Source: Lactobacillus sp. W8174 (GTDB taxonomy: Bacteria; Bacillota; Bacilli; Lactobacillales; Lactobacillaceae). From it: a stretch of 64,000 bases of DNA. Every line of letters begins with the position of its first letter. Position 1 is the stretch's first letter. The position numbers and the translations under genes were made by a program. Below are positions 1-8,385 of this stretch, piece by piece. The stretch lies in assembly GCF_016100975.1 (NCBI RefSeq), contig NZ_JACFRN010000002.1, positions 86,656 through 150,655 on the forward strand. The letters run 5' to 3'. The notes below the pieces were generated by a model that ran no database searches, had not been told where the DNA came from, and saw only the letters and a program-made list of their open reading frames with translations.

Positions 1-674
1 TGAGTAAAGCTGTATATGTTAATCACTTAAGTAAAAACTTCGAGGAACAACCTATTTTAAAGGACATAGATTTTTCGTTAGAAAAAGGAACAATGACAGC
101 TTTAATAGGCGCTTCTGGCGAAGGTAAGACAACTTTCCTAAATTTGATTGGCTCACTTGACAATTCTTATAGTGGTCAAATTATTGTTGAAGGACAAGAT
201 CTATCACTCTGTAATGATAGGGAATTGTCGCAGTTGCGTAACACAAAAATTGGCTTTGTGCTACAGGAACCAATTTTAATTCAAAGACTTTCTGTTGAAC
301 AAAACATCTTGCTACCAACAGTTTATTTGCCCAAAAAAGCAAGGAATGAAAAAGAAATTAAAAGCAGAATGCATAAATTGACCAAATATTTGAACATAGA
401 ATCTCTTTTAAAAAGGAAACCAAGTACACTATCAGGTGGGCAAAAGCAACGGGCCGTTGCAGTAAGGGCTTTAATTAACGATCCAGACATTGTATTGGCG
501 GATGAACCTACTGGATCATTAGATGAAGAGAATGCCAAGACAATCATTGATTTATTTAAAAAAATAAAAGATGAAGGAAAAGCAATTTTGACAGTCACGC
601 ATGACAAAAAAATTGCGGCATTACATGATAATGTTTATAAACTAAGTAGCAGAAAAATTACCAAATTAAACTAA
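1..674 (+). CDS. ABC transporter ATP-binding protein (MacB/LolD type), first base off the window
   Basis: The frame is open from the first bases of the window. The window begins with TG, so the start is very probably an ATG whose A lies one base upstream, giving MSKAVYVNHLSKNF and a protein of about 224 aa, the usual length for a LolD/MacB-like ATPase. The internal ATG at 93 would lose the first strand and is not the start. Walker A is GASGEGKTT, the signature is LSGGQKQR, Walker B is IVLADEPTGSLD, and the switch His is in LTVTHD. Such ATPases normally work with a FtsX/MacB-like permease, which should lie upstream because nothing suitable follows. A strong hairpin terminator follows directly. 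ATPase identity is certain; the substrate is unknown. Confidence 0.9.
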   Translation, partial: SKAVYVNHLSKNFEEQPILKDIDFSLEKGTMTALIGASGEGKTTFLNLIGSLDNSYSGQIIVEGQDLSLCNDRELSQLRNTKIGFVLQEPILIQRLSVEQNILLPTVYLPKKARNEKEIKSRMHKLTKYLNIESLLKRKPSTLSGGQKQRAVAVRALINDPDIVLADEPTGSLDEENAKTIIDLFKKIKDEGKAILTVTHDKKIAALHDNVYKLSSRKITKLN

Positions 675-692
675 AAAAGAATTATAGGTCTT

Positions 693-735
693 AATAATAC
701 ACTCAAATTTAGAATAAATTTGAGTGTATTATTTT
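693..735 (+). terminator. Intrinsic terminator of the leading ABC ATPase gene
   Basis: An 18-bp perfect stem (arms 693-710 and 716-733) with a 5-nt loop is followed by a short T run. It ends the operon that enters from the left. Confidence 0.85.
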
Positions 736-1090
736 GCCTAAATTATCTTGGTAATTAGAATCAAGATTTTTAATATAATATTTAAATTTTAAAGCATAGA
801 AACGTTAGTATTTTTGAACTAAACAACTCCTGATTGCTTCTGCTAGTTAAATTTATTTTTAATGGCAGAAGTTTTTAAGTTTTTAGTGATAACCACTTAG
901 CCACTAAAAATTACCTCCTAGAAAATAAATATATACTTTAAAATAAAATTATGATTAAATTAAAATTATGATTAAATTAAAAGAACAAACAGTAACGGGA
1001 AAGATTTAAACAAGATAAATCATATTGCTTCTATGGAACAAGACCATTTTAGCAAAATATGTTAAATATAAATGAAAGGTAAAAACAATT
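736..1090. other. AT-rich intergenic region with two hairpins and a short direct repeat
   Basis: No gene is seen. A terminator-like hairpin lies at 837-876 (CTTCTGC / GCAGAAG followed by TTTTT) and a second inverted repeat at 880-910 (TTTTTAGTG / CACTAAAAA). A 16-nt sequence, AAATTATGATTAAATT, occurs twice in tandem around 946-977. The hairpin at 837 suggests that a short transcript or a gene remnant ends here. The second inverted repeat could be an operator for the exporter gene at 1091. Confidence 0.4.
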
Positions 1091-2677
1091 ATGAAAAAAT
1101 ATTTTGATAACAAAAGCATAATCCTATGTTTTTTGTTGACCCTGATCGTAGGTCTTGCTACTCCTTTTAATACGTGGTCTTATTCGCAAATCTTTGCCAT
1201 GGTTGAAGCTGGTGATAAAAGACGAGTAGTTCTGGAAGTCTGTTTGATTGTTCTGATTATTTTCTTATTAACTGTTGCCCGCTACTTTTACGAGAGGACA
1301 CTAAATCGGAACATCTACCTCTTCAATAAAAACGTGCGCAGTGATCTGCTATCTTCCGATTTTGTTAAACAACAAGGACCAGTTTCTGATAAGTTGTCAT
1401 TTGTCACTAACGATTTAGAGTTGGTAGAAAATAATTACGTCAAAGAAGTATTTAATTTAATCACTTGTATTGTTAACCTGCTGCTATGTTTGGCTATGGC
1501 TATCAATGCGAACTTTATCCTGACTCTTGTTTTTATGCTTTTCTCAATTATTTCAGCAATTGCTCCAAAAATTATGGCCAAACGGGTTATGGAGAGTTCT
1601 AAAGCCTGGAGTGCTAGTGTTGGCAAATACACAGGATTTATGTCGGATTATCTCAAGCACATTGACCTAATCTTGGATTATAATGCGATGCCTTTCTTTT
1701 TACTGAAAGGTAAGAAGGCAATTACTGAAACAGCTGCAGCCAAACAGAAACGGGAAAATACGATTGCCATGAGCAATTTACTGGCTGGTATTCTGGCTTA
1801 TACCTTATCATTTCTGCCCATTGGGATTGGTATTTTATTTGTTTTAGACAAGCGCTTGCCTCTTTCTTCCTTTATTATGGTTCAGTATTCCAGTTCTTGG
1901 ATCGTGAATTCTATCTTGGCCATCAACCGGTCAATGACAACGATTAACTCGGCTAAGCCCTTGTTAACAAAGCTGACTGATATCAAGGAATTACCACAAT
2001 CTACTCTGAGTGACAAGATGACGACAATAAATTTCAAAGACTTGCAACTCGATGATGTGACTTTTGGCTATCAGGATAAGACTATTATTCAAAATGCCAG
2101 CTTGACGGTTAATCGTGGTGATAAAATTCTGCTGACTGGCCGCAGCGGACAGGGTAAAAGCACATTGCTCAGATTAATGGCAAATATTATCCAACCGAAC
2201 AAGGGAACAGTGGAATTAGTTGAACCAAATGGTAAGGTTGTTTCTCCTCAGCCTGATTACTTTGGAGAAGTCAACCAGGATTCGAATATTTTTCATGATA
2301 CCTTGCGTTTTAACCTGACTTTGGGGCGTGACTTTTCTGACCAAGAGATTGAGCATGCCATTCAAGAAGCGGGTTTAACGCCATTAATGCAAAAGATTGG
2401 CCTTGACGCCGTAATTCAAGAAGACGGAACTAACTTGTCAGGTGGGGAAAAGAAACGTATAGAAATTGCTCGTGCCCTTTTATATAATCGTAACTTTTTA
2501 CTGATTGATGAGGGTACCGCATCCCTTGACCCACAAACTGCTCATGAAATTCATGAAATGATTTTATCTTCCGACTTGACAGTGGTTGAGATTGATCACC
2601 ATATTCCAGAGGACTTGCAAAGTAAGTTCACCCATGCCTACAAATTAGAAGATAGGCAGCTAATCCCAATTAGTTAA
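1091..2677 (+). CDS. Fused exporter-type ABC transporter (membrane domain plus ATPase)
   Basis: The 528-aa protein has an N-terminal membrane domain of about six helices (residues 10-285) and a C-terminal nucleotide-binding domain. Walker A is GRSGQGKST near residue 350, the signature is LSGGEKKR, and Walker B is FLLIDEGTASLD. This is the type IV exporter (MsbA/LmrA/bacteriocin-exporter) layout, but there is no N-terminal C39 peptidase, so it is not a processing bacteriocin exporter. The start is preceded by GAAAGG. It is paralogous to the transporter at 20821-22431: both share the phrase NLTLG(R/K)(D/E)FSD between the Q-loop and the signature. It stands alone and its cargo cannot be inferred. 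Confidence 0.85.
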   Translation: MKKYFDNKSIILCFLLTLIVGLATPFNTWSYSQIFAMVEAGDKRRVVLEVCLIVLIIFLLTVARYFYERTLNRNIYLFNKNVRSDLLSSDFVKQQGPVSDKLSFVTNDLELVENNYVKEVFNLITCIVNLLLCLAMAINANFILTLVFMLFSIISAIAPKIMAKRVMESSKAWSASVGKYTGFMSDYLKHIDLILDYNAMPFFLLKGKKAITETAAAKQKRENTIAMSNLLAGILAYTLSFLPIGIGILFVLDKRLPLSSFIMVQYSSSWIVNSILAINRSMTTINSAKPLLTKLTDIKELPQSTLSDKMTTINFKDLQLDDVTFGYQDKTIIQNASLTVNRGDKILLTGRSGQGKSTLLRLMANIIQPNKGTVELVEPNGKVVSPQPDYFGEVNQDSNIFHDTLRFNLTLGRDFSDQEIEHAIQEAGLTPLMQKIGLDAVIQEDGTNLSGGEKKRIEIARALLYNRNFLLIDEGTASLDPQTAHEIHEMILSSDLTVVEIDHHIPEDLQSKFTHAYKLEDRQLIPIS

Positions 2678-3049
2678 AAGTACAGCAGTGAAATGATACC
2701 GGATTTTGATTGCTAATTCTGATAATTTAGTTATGGGAAAAAATAATTAAGTCACTATTTAAAAATAGAAGGTTGTATCAAAACTTTTTTACAAAAATAT
2801 GTGATATGATAAATAATCCAAATTAAGAAGAAAAAAAGAAAATCATTAAAATGAGTCCCGAGAGTTAGAAAACTTTCGGGACTCATTTCGTAGTTAAGGA
2901 CAGTCTTTTATTTCTTCATCAACTAACCACACATCAAGTGGCTAATTATTTTTAAAGAGTTGCAAAACTTCTTTTTTTATTAAATTTACTAAACATAGTA
3001 AGACACTAAAATGGGGTATTTTACAAGGTTTAGCACCTATTAAAATTAA
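2678..3049. other. Convergent intergenic region
   Basis: Apart from the bidirectional hairpin at 2850-2887, I see only AT-rich sequence with no plausible gene between the exporter ABC and the convergent NADH oxidase-like gene. Confidence 0.5.
2850..2887. terminator. Bidirectional terminator hairpin (TCCCGAAAG family)
   Basis: The arms AATGAGTCCCGAGAGTT and AACTTTCGGGACTCATT pair around a 4-5 nt loop, with A and T tracts on the two sides, and separate two convergent genes. Related hairpins with a GTCCCGAAA core occur at 7471-7511 and 12158-12192. Confidence 0.7.
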
Positions 3050-4402
3050 TTAAAACTTGTGTAAACCTAGCGCATGTTGTGCGGCTAAGTTTAAAATATT
3101 CCATTGCCGATCAAAACTTGGTGAGAAGAAGAAGTCTTGCTCAGCTAAATCTTCTAATGTTAATTTATGACCAATTGCTAAACTTAAGACATTGCCTTGA
3201 GCGGTGATATCATGTTTGGACATAACTGAACCTCCCAGAATCTGATGAGTGTCCTTATTATAAGTTAAGGAAATATATCCTAACGGATTATCATCTGCAG
3301 GAATAAAGTCTGGACGCAAATGATCGATGTAGATGCTAGTTGCAGCATTAATGCCGGCAAATTCAGCAGATTTTTGTGGGAGGCCGCTAACTACCGCATG
3401 TACATCACCAAATTCTAGTAATTGTCCGCCCACTAAACCTGGGAATGGACGGCTTGGTTTTTCTTCAAACAAATGTTGTACTAAGTAATTTGCTTCGTGG
3501 CGAGCAGCGACTGCTGAAGGGATTGGCATCCTTTTATTAGCTGGGATTGACAGTGGCCAAATAGCGTCACCCAAAGCATAAACGTCTTTTTGATTAGTCC
3601 TCAAATATTCGTCTGTTTCAATATAACCGCGTTGGTTTAAATTAATAGTATCTTTAAGCCAGTCAGTATTAGCAACAATGCCTGCAGCAACTATGACTAA
3701 ATCAGCTTTAATGTCACCATGATCAGTTTGGACTAGGTGATCATTGGTAAAACCAGTAACTTTGGTATCAAGCTTTAAATCGACACCCTTGTCTCGCATT
3801 TCTTGTTCAAAAACATCGGTAAAGTCTTTTGAAAAATAATTAGCCAAAATATGGTTGCTGGCATCAACCAAGGTCATGTTTTTACCAGCTAAAACACCAG
3901 CTTCAACGGCAGCGATTCCGTTACCAGCACCCACCACAACGATATTTTTAATTTCATCATTATGAAGAGCTTCATTGATCTTTTTAGCCCAACTGTAACC
4001 CCGCATTAAATAAACGTAGTCTAAATCTGCCCCTGGAACAGGTAATTGAAGTGGATCAACTCCTGGAGACAAGATTAATTTGTCATAATTAACTTCTTCA
4101 GTCTGACCAGTTTGGGTATTTTTAATTGTAACTTGCTTATTTGCCGGATTTAACGCAACTGCTTGTGAATTATTGATAATCTTACCGCCTAATTTTTCCA
4201 GATCAGCAGGTGAAAAATTGCGTACATTGTCTTGTCCGGTAGTTTTTTCTTCTAAAAAGAGCTTCATTCCGCAAGACATAAATGAAACAAAATCACTTGC
4301 TTCATAAATAGTGACATCAAGATCTTTATATCTGTCTAATAATTCGATGGCTGCCTCATGACCTGGATGAGAAGCACCAATGATGACTACTTTTTGATTC
4401 AT
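3050..4402 (-). CDS. FAD-dependent NADH oxidase / pyridine nucleotide-disulphide oxidoreductase family protein
   Basis: The 450-aa flavoprotein begins MNQKVVIIGASHPGHEAA, with a Rossmann FAD site (GxSHxG) carrying the conserved His12. The single redox cysteine lies in SFMSCGMKLF (Cys44), as in water-forming NADH oxidases and NADH peroxidases. The second nucleotide-binding motif VVVGAGNGIAAVEAG falls near residues 155-170, and ALGDAI is the C-terminal FAD contact. I chose the internal ATG over one 51 nt upstream because an AAAAGGGGA site precedes it. Expected role: oxidation of NADH with O2 in the cytoplasm, regenerating NAD+ and removing oxygen. Whether the product is water or peroxide cannot be told. 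A candidate cre site lies about 28 nt upstream. Confidence 0.88.
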   Translation of the reverse strand: MNQKVVIIGASHPGHEAAIELLDRYKDLDVTIYEASDFVSFMSCGMKLFLEEKTTGQDNVRNFSPADLEKLGGKIINNSQAVALNPANKQVTIKNTQTGQTEEVNYDKLILSPGVDPLQLPVPGADLDYVYLMRGYSWAKKINEALHNDEIKNIVVVGAGNGIAAVEAGVLAGKNMTLVDASNHILANYFSKDFTDVFEQEMRDKGVDLKLDTKVTGFTNDHLVQTDHGDIKADLVIVAAGIVANTDWLKDTINLNQRGYIETDEYLRTNQKDVYALGDAIWPLSIPANKRMPIPSAVAARHEANYLVQHLFEEKPSRPFPGLVGGQLLEFGDVHAVVSGLPQKSAEFAGINAATSIYIDHLRPDFIPADDNPLGYISLTYNKDTHQILGGSVMSKHDITAQGNVLSLAIGHKLTLEDLAEQDFFFSPSFDRQWNILNLAAQHALGLHKF

Positions 4403-4429
4403 TGAAAAAATCCCCTTTTTATCAGTATC

Positions 4430-4443
4430 TGAAAGCGTTTGTA
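4430..4443 (-). promoter_or_regulatory. Candidate cre (CcpA) site upstream of the NADH oxidase-like gene
   Basis: TGAAAGCGTTTGTA matches the cre consensus TGWAANCGNTNWCA except at two of the last three positions. It lies just upstream of the start, where catabolite control of an NADH oxidase gene would be plausible. Confidence 0.3.
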
Positions 4444-4725
4444 GCACTTTCATTGTATCCTATGGTAACACAAGAAAAGTGTCAGTTATACAAAGATGCA
4501 TCAGTATAGCTAATTTGTATATATATTAAAATTTATAAAGTAATAAAAATTAATACCACCATATAAATTGACTTTACAAATTTCACTAAATATAAAATTT
4601 GCTGATAATTTCTGAGTAAAATACAGCCAAGTAAATTATTTAAAAAGAACTTAAGGAGTAGAATTGATACTCAAATAGTAGTACAAATAGAGTATCATTT
4701 GAGAAAGAGAAGCGTTTATTTAAGT

Positions 4726-4824
4726 ATGCGAAATCAAAATGAAATTGCGACTTTTGCTATTGCTTTAAAATCTGAAAGAAAAGGCAAAAACAGTTCTTTG
4801 TCAAATTTTGTTGATAAAGAGTAA
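4726..4824 (+). CDS. Possible small peptide (32 aa) upstream of the immunity transporter
   Basis: A short frame reads MRNQNEIATFAIALKSERKG and ends NFVDKE. It has no strong ribosome site close to the ATG (GAGAAAGAGAAG lies 12-20 nt upstream). It is not a recognisable lantibiotic precursor: no Cys and no clear FNLD-type leader motif. I list it because it is the only plausible small frame in a 0.7-kb region in front of a lantibiotic-immunity-type transporter. It may be a leader remnant or chance. Confidence 0.2.
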   Translation: MRNQNEIATFAIALKSERKGKNSSLSNFVDKE

Positions 4825-4988
4825 ATGAAAAGAATAAAGTATATAATATACTGATTATTTATTTTCTTTGTTTTCTTCCAATCTGATCCTTATCAGAAAA
4901 TTTTTGAAATTGGTGTAGCCAAAAGATGTGTGCTCAATTTGTTTGTTTAGAGCAAACTCCTTTTTGATATCTACTATTACAAAATATA

Positions 4989-5017
4989 TTGATCTGCTTT
5001 TTTATATATAATATAAT
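4989..5017 (+). promoter_or_regulatory. Sigma-A promoter of the LanFEG-like operon
   Basis: TTGATC, a 17-nt spacer and TATAAT lie about 120 nt upstream of the ATPase start, in an AT-rich tract. This implies an untranslated leader of roughly 110 nt. Confidence 0.6.
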
Positions 5018-5135
5018 CATCTTTATTATGTTATACGAGTTGATTTTAATATTGTTAAATTGCTTGTATATAGTTTGGCATTAAAAACTATTTGAGTATA
5101 TTTTAACAACAAAAATTATTATAAAAGAGGAAAAC

Positions 5136-5840
5136 ATGTCTGATTTAATAGTAACAAATAAACTAACAAAAAAGTTTAAAGATCAAGTTGTACTCAATCA
5201 AATAAGCTTACATGTCCCAGAAAATCAGGTCTATTGTCTATTAGGACCTAATGGCGCAGGTAAGACTACCTTAATGAAGATTTTAACGGGAATCATACCC
5301 GCTACTAGCGGTACTATTACGTTTGCTGGTCACGATTGGTCTAGAGCGGATTTATCTGCTATTGGTTCCCTGATTGAAAATGCACCTCTTTATGGAAATT
5401 TAACGGCTGCTGAAAATCTCCAGGTAGTTTGTCGTTTAAGAGGGGTCGAAGAAAACGAAATACAACCAATTCTGGAAAAAGTAGGCATTAGCGATACGGG
5501 GAAAAAGTTAACTAAAAATTTTTCTTTGGGAATGAAAGAGAGGCTTGGAATTGGATTAGCTCTAGTTGGTCAACCCAAGTTGTTAATTTTGGATGAACCG
5601 ACAAATGGACTTGATCCACTGGGCATTCAGCAATTGCGGAATTTGATTTCTAGTTTTAAAAAAGAAGGCATTACTATTATCATTTCTAGTCATATGCTTT
5701 CTGAAGTCGAGCGTTTAGCCGATAAAATTGGTATTATCGGTAAAGGCCAGCTTTTGCTTGAAAAAACTATAGATCATACAGAAAATTTGGAACAATTATT
5801 TAATGATACTTTAATGAATGCTGGTGTAACGAATGCTTAA
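5136..5840 (+). CDS. Lantibiotic-immunity/bacitracin-type ABC transporter ATPase (LanF/BcrA family)
   Basis: The 234-aa ATPase has Walker A GPNGAGKTT (residues 37-45), the degenerate signature FSLGMKERLGIG typical of the BcrA/DrrA/LanF branch, and Walker B LLILDEPTNGLDPLG. GAGG precedes the ATG. The gene overlaps the next by 8 nt, and the two following genes encode six-helix permeases, so the three form a LanFEG-type complex. Such transporters remove membrane-inserted lantibiotics or related peptides, or confer bacitracin-type resistance. No modification enzymes (LanB/C/M), protease or two-component system is next to it, so it is either orphan immunity to foreign bacteriocins or a stress-resistance pump. 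Confidence 0.85.
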   Translation: MSDLIVTNKLTKKFKDQVVLNQISLHVPENQVYCLLGPNGAGKTTLMKILTGIIPATSGTITFAGHDWSRADLSAIGSLIENAPLYGNLTAAENLQVVCRLRGVEENEIQPILEKVGISDTGKKLTKNFSLGMKERLGIGLALVGQPKLLILDEPTNGLDPLGIQQLRNLISSFKKEGITIIISSHMLSEVERLADKIGIIGKGQLLLEKTIDHTENLEQLFNDTLMNAGVTNA

Positions 5841-6561
5841 CTCATTGTCTATTGAAGTGATAAAAACAAAAAGAACACTTGTCAGGCAGTTATTGTGGCT
5901 TTATCCTCTTTTAGTAATAATTGTAGTGACAGTGCTTTTTGCTACTACTGGTTATGCTATTCAAAGTGTCATTAATCAGTGGAGTACCATTTGGTTTCCC
6001 TTATTTCTTGCTTTGGTTGTTGGGCTAATTGACCGACACGAGAAGAATAGCACGAATTATAAGTTGATTTTGAGCTCACCTTACAATTTATTTGATTATG
6101 AATTGGGTAGAATTCTACACGTGGCACTTTTAACATTAGTTTCTTCTTTGTTCTTAGCTCTTTTCGTAAGTTTGCTTTATTTTATTTCTGAAATTAGTGT
6201 CTCGTTAATTTCATGTTTTTTGGCAATTTTGGGTATTTGGTTAGTTAATCTTTGGCAAATTCCATTATATATTTGGCTTAGTCGCCTTACTAATATGTAT
6301 GTAACTATTGTATTGGCCTTTGCCGGAATTTTTAGCGGCATAGAAGTAAATAGTTATTTCCTTGGCAAAATTTGGCCATTTACCTGGTCTGAACTTTTCC
6401 CAGTACCGCTAATAAAAATGAATATTAACGGATTACCTCTAAGTCATAATGTGGCAGGTTCAAATAACTACTGGATTATAGCAGCAGCTATTCTGCTTTT
6501 CATTTTGCTCAGTTATCTCGCTGCCAGATCATTTAAGAAGCAGGTAATTAAAAATGCTTAA
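5833..6561 (+). CDS. Lantibiotic-immunity ABC permease (LanE/MutE type)
   Basis: The 242-aa integral membrane protein has about six hydrophobic segments (near residues 18-40, 48-66, 95-118, 125-150, 155-178 and 215-235). It overlaps the ATPase gene by 8 nt and the next permease by 8 nt, so the three are translationally coupled. The size, the N-terminal phrase SIEVIKTKRT and the pairing with a similar-sized second permease fit the MutE/EpiE family. It would form one half of the membrane channel with the product of the following gene. Confidence 0.75.
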   Translation: MLNSLSIEVIKTKRTLVRQLLWLYPLLVIIVVTVLFATTGYAIQSVINQWSTIWFPLFLALVVGLIDRHEKNSTNYKLILSSPYNLFDYELGRILHVALLTLVSSLFLALFVSLLYFISEISVSLISCFLAILGIWLVNLWQIPLYIWLSRLTNMYVTIVLAFAGIFSGIEVNSYFLGKIWPFTWSELFPVPLIKMNINGLPLSHNVAGSNNYWIIAAAILLFILLSYLAARSFKKQVIKNA

Positions 6562-7285
6562 AAATATTTTTCGGTCAGAAAACGTTAAACTTAAGCGGAG
6601 TTTTTTATTATATTTACATTTGTTAACTTTAATTGTTTATCCATTATTAATGGGATTTTATTATGGTACAAGAAAAAACATTGTAAACTCATCGGTTATG
6701 ATAATAACGTTTTACGAATTGCTGGCGCTTATTTCTCCGCTAGTTATTAGCATTGTTATCGGTCTAGTTTTTGATCGCGAAGAAAAAGCTGGTCATTGTA
6801 AAAATTGGTTGGCTAATCCTGGCAAAAAAGGCGTAACTATTGGGCTGCAGCTATTTTATTATTGGTTATTATATTTCTTTGAAATTATCGGAATGAGTTT
6901 AATTTATTTCTTTATTTTAAGATTTGCTTTTCAGATAAATAATATATCCTTTATTAAAATTTTACTAACCAGTTTTATTTTTGCACTTTTCGGTCTTATT
7001 CAATACGAACTAGCACAATGGATAGTATTAAAGTTTAATGTTGGTGGTGCCATGATTCTGGGCTTTTTTGGTGTTGTAATCTCAGGCTTAAGCATTACCA
7101 GTCTTTTTGATTTTATCTGGCCCGTGATTCCTTGGGCATGGCAAATAAGATTAATCGCTTTTTGGGAAGCTACGATTAGCAGTCAAGTACAGACCCTAAC
7201 GGCTTGGGAAATGATTATTCCGTTAATTTTAACTATGGTTATAACTTTGTTAATTATAAAAGTGTTCGACAACTGGCAAAATTAG
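6554..7285 (+). CDS. Lantibiotic-immunity ABC permease (LanG/MutG type)
   Basis: The 243-aa protein has about six membrane segments and the N-terminal motif FRSENVKLKRS, a cytoplasmic basic start also seen in the partner permease. It lies last in a three-gene overlapping operon and is followed by a strong terminator, so the operon contains no additional gene such as LanI or a peptide. Family assignment to MutG/EpiG rests on size, topology and context. Confidence 0.75.
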   Translation: MLKNIFRSENVKLKRSFLLYLHLLTLIVYPLLMGFYYGTRKNIVNSSVMIITFYELLALISPLVISIVIGLVFDREEKAGHCKNWLANPGKKGVTIGLQLFYYWLLYFFEIIGMSLIYFFILRFAFQINNISFIKILLTSFIFALFGLIQYELAQWIVLKFNVGGAMILGFFGVVISGLSITSLFDFIWPVIPWAWQIRLIAFWEATISSQVQTLTAWEMIIPLILTMVITLLIIKVFDNWQN

Positions 7286-7331
7286 AAATGTCAATTAAAT
7301 AAATAATTGCTCATTGTCGTTGATGTAAATA

Positions 7332-7369
7332 AAAAGAATCAAGCAGTTTATTAGCTGCTTGATTCTTTT
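7332..7369 (+). terminator. Terminator of the LanFEG-like operon
   Basis: The stem AAGAATCAAGCAG / CTGCTTGATTCTT has an 8-nt loop and a T tract. Confidence 0.85.
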
Positions 7370-7470
7370 CGTTTAATCTCTATCAACAGGATTTGACAAA
7401 GAGCCGTAAAAATCAGCTATTAGGTGCATTATTTTGTATTATGCTATTTAACAATTAGTTCAAAAATTGT

Positions 7471-7511
7471 AAAAAGATCCCGAAAGTTACTTAACTTCCA
7501 GGACTTATTTT
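7471..7511 (-). terminator. Terminator of hicAB
   Basis: An imperfect hairpin (AAGATCCCGAAAGTT / AACTTCCAGGACTT) is flanked by A and T runs, just after the hicB stop. It belongs to the same hairpin family as 2850-2887 and 12158-12192. Confidence 0.6.
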
Positions 7512-7517
7512 TTCTAG

Positions 7518-7898
7518 TTATAAATTTAATTCTGTTTTTAAGGCTTTAGTTAGTACAGCAGAAAAATTTAAATTTTTCTCTTTGCCCATTTTTACCAGAT
7601 ATTCTGGTACAGTTACTGTTTTGCGGATTGTCTTGGAATTATTGCGTCTATAATCATCCATATCAATGGCAACAATAGTTTTAATATCATTGTCAGCAAC
7701 ATGGATACTTTCTAACTTAGATGGTTTAGGATAATTAGTCGTGTCCTCCAACATTAATCCAATCATGTCAGAAGCCATTTCCAAAGCATTAGTTAAATCT
7801 TCGCCCTGAGTAAAACCACCTGTAATATCTGGAACTTCGACAGTATAGCCAGTGTCTTCAGGGTGAAGTATAACAGGGTATACTAAAAGTTTAGACAT
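7518..7898 (-). CDS. hicB: HicB-type antitoxin with ribbon-helix-helix DNA-binding tail
   Basis: The 126-aa protein begins MSKLLVYPVILHPEDTG. Residues 1-60 form the HicB partial-RNase-H-like fold, with the family phrase GYTVEVPDITGGFTQGED, followed by an amphipathic stretch. Residues 90-126 (KTVTVPEYLVKMG ... FSAVLTKALK) look like a ribbon-helix-helix DNA-binding domain. The start was chosen because AGGAGG lies 8 nt upstream; a further upstream ATG lacks a site. It lies downstream of hicA with a 38-nt gap. HicB neutralises HicA and represses the operon. Confidence 0.88.
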   Translation of the reverse strand: MSKLLVYPVILHPEDTGYTVEVPDITGGFTQGEDLTNALEMASDMIGLMLEDTTNYPKPSKLESIHVADNDIKTIVAIDMDDYRRNNSKTIRKTVTVPEYLVKMGKEKNLNFSAVLTKALKTELNL

Positions 7899-7936
7899 AT
7901 TAATTCCTCCTAACATGTAAAAATTAGCTGAAAAAT

Positions 7937-8125
7937 TCATTTTAATCCAGCTTCTTTTAGAATTCTCTGTTCTAGTCCTTTTTTCATTTCTTTCGGATGA
8001 ATGGGAACAGGAATAGTAACATTTGTAATGGGGTTATACATTTTTAGATGGGATCCGTTTTGAGACTTTTTTATAAAGCCTTGCTTTTTTAAAATCTTGA
8101 TAATTTCTCTCGGCGTCTTCGTCAT
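7937..8125 (-). CDS. hicA: HicA-type mRNA interferase toxin
   Basis: The 62-aa protein has the double-stranded RNA-binding-like HicA fold. It contains the diagnostic GSHLKM motif whose His is the catalytic residue, preceded by the Lys/Gln-rich KKQGFIKKSQN, and the closing IPVPIHPKEMKKGLEQRILKEAG. Length and gene order (toxin first) are typical of HicAB. GGAAGG lies 9 nt upstream of the ATG, and a good promoter with a palindrome over its -10 element lies just upstream. The toxin cleaves mRNA when HicB is lost. Confidence 0.92.
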   Translation of the reverse strand: MTKTPREIIKILKKQGFIKKSQNGSHLKMYNPITNVTIPVPIHPKEMKKGLEQRILKEAGLK

Positions 8126-8148
8126 AAAGTAAACCTTCCATGTTTCTT

Positions 8149-8177
8149 ATTATACGTATAAATACATATAAATTCAA
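8149..8177 (-). promoter_or_regulatory. hicAB promoter with overlapping palindrome
   Basis: On the minus strand TTGAAT, a 17-nt spacer and TATAAT are present. The perfect palindrome TATACGTATA (8151-8160) overlaps the -10 element and is a natural candidate operator for the ribbon-helix-helix tail of HicB. Confidence 0.6.
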
Positions 8178-8210
8178 CGAAGAAAGTTTAAAATTAAGTA
8201 TCTCCATATA

Positions 8211-8286
8211 TATTAAGATATTTGTCTAATTAAGCCCACCATTTTTTACCTTCATTAATTACTGAGAAAGGTTCAGAATGAATTAT
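8211..8286 (+). repeat. Upstream block copy A of the SLAP array
   Basis: The sequence TTAAGATATTTGTCTAATT, then ACCATTTTTTACCTTCATTA and an AGAAAGG..CAGAAT tail recurs at 9476 and 10811, each time upstream of a SLAP gene. It probably carries the shared promoter or operator. Confidence 0.6.
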
Positions 8287-8385
8287 AGCCAGTATGTTTG
8301 CGCTACCATTTGTTTTGCATTTTTATGAAATAAGAGCGATGCAGTAACAACAGTGCCTGTCTTAAGAGAAAGGAGTAAAAATTAT

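Larger units (their letters stand above)
4444..5135. other. Long AT-rich leader region before the immunity transporter
   Basis: The stretch holds the weak 32-aa frame at 4726, an inverted pair GATACTC / GAGTATC around 4666-4698, and a good promoter at 4989-5017. No other coding signal is visible. Confidence 0.4.
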
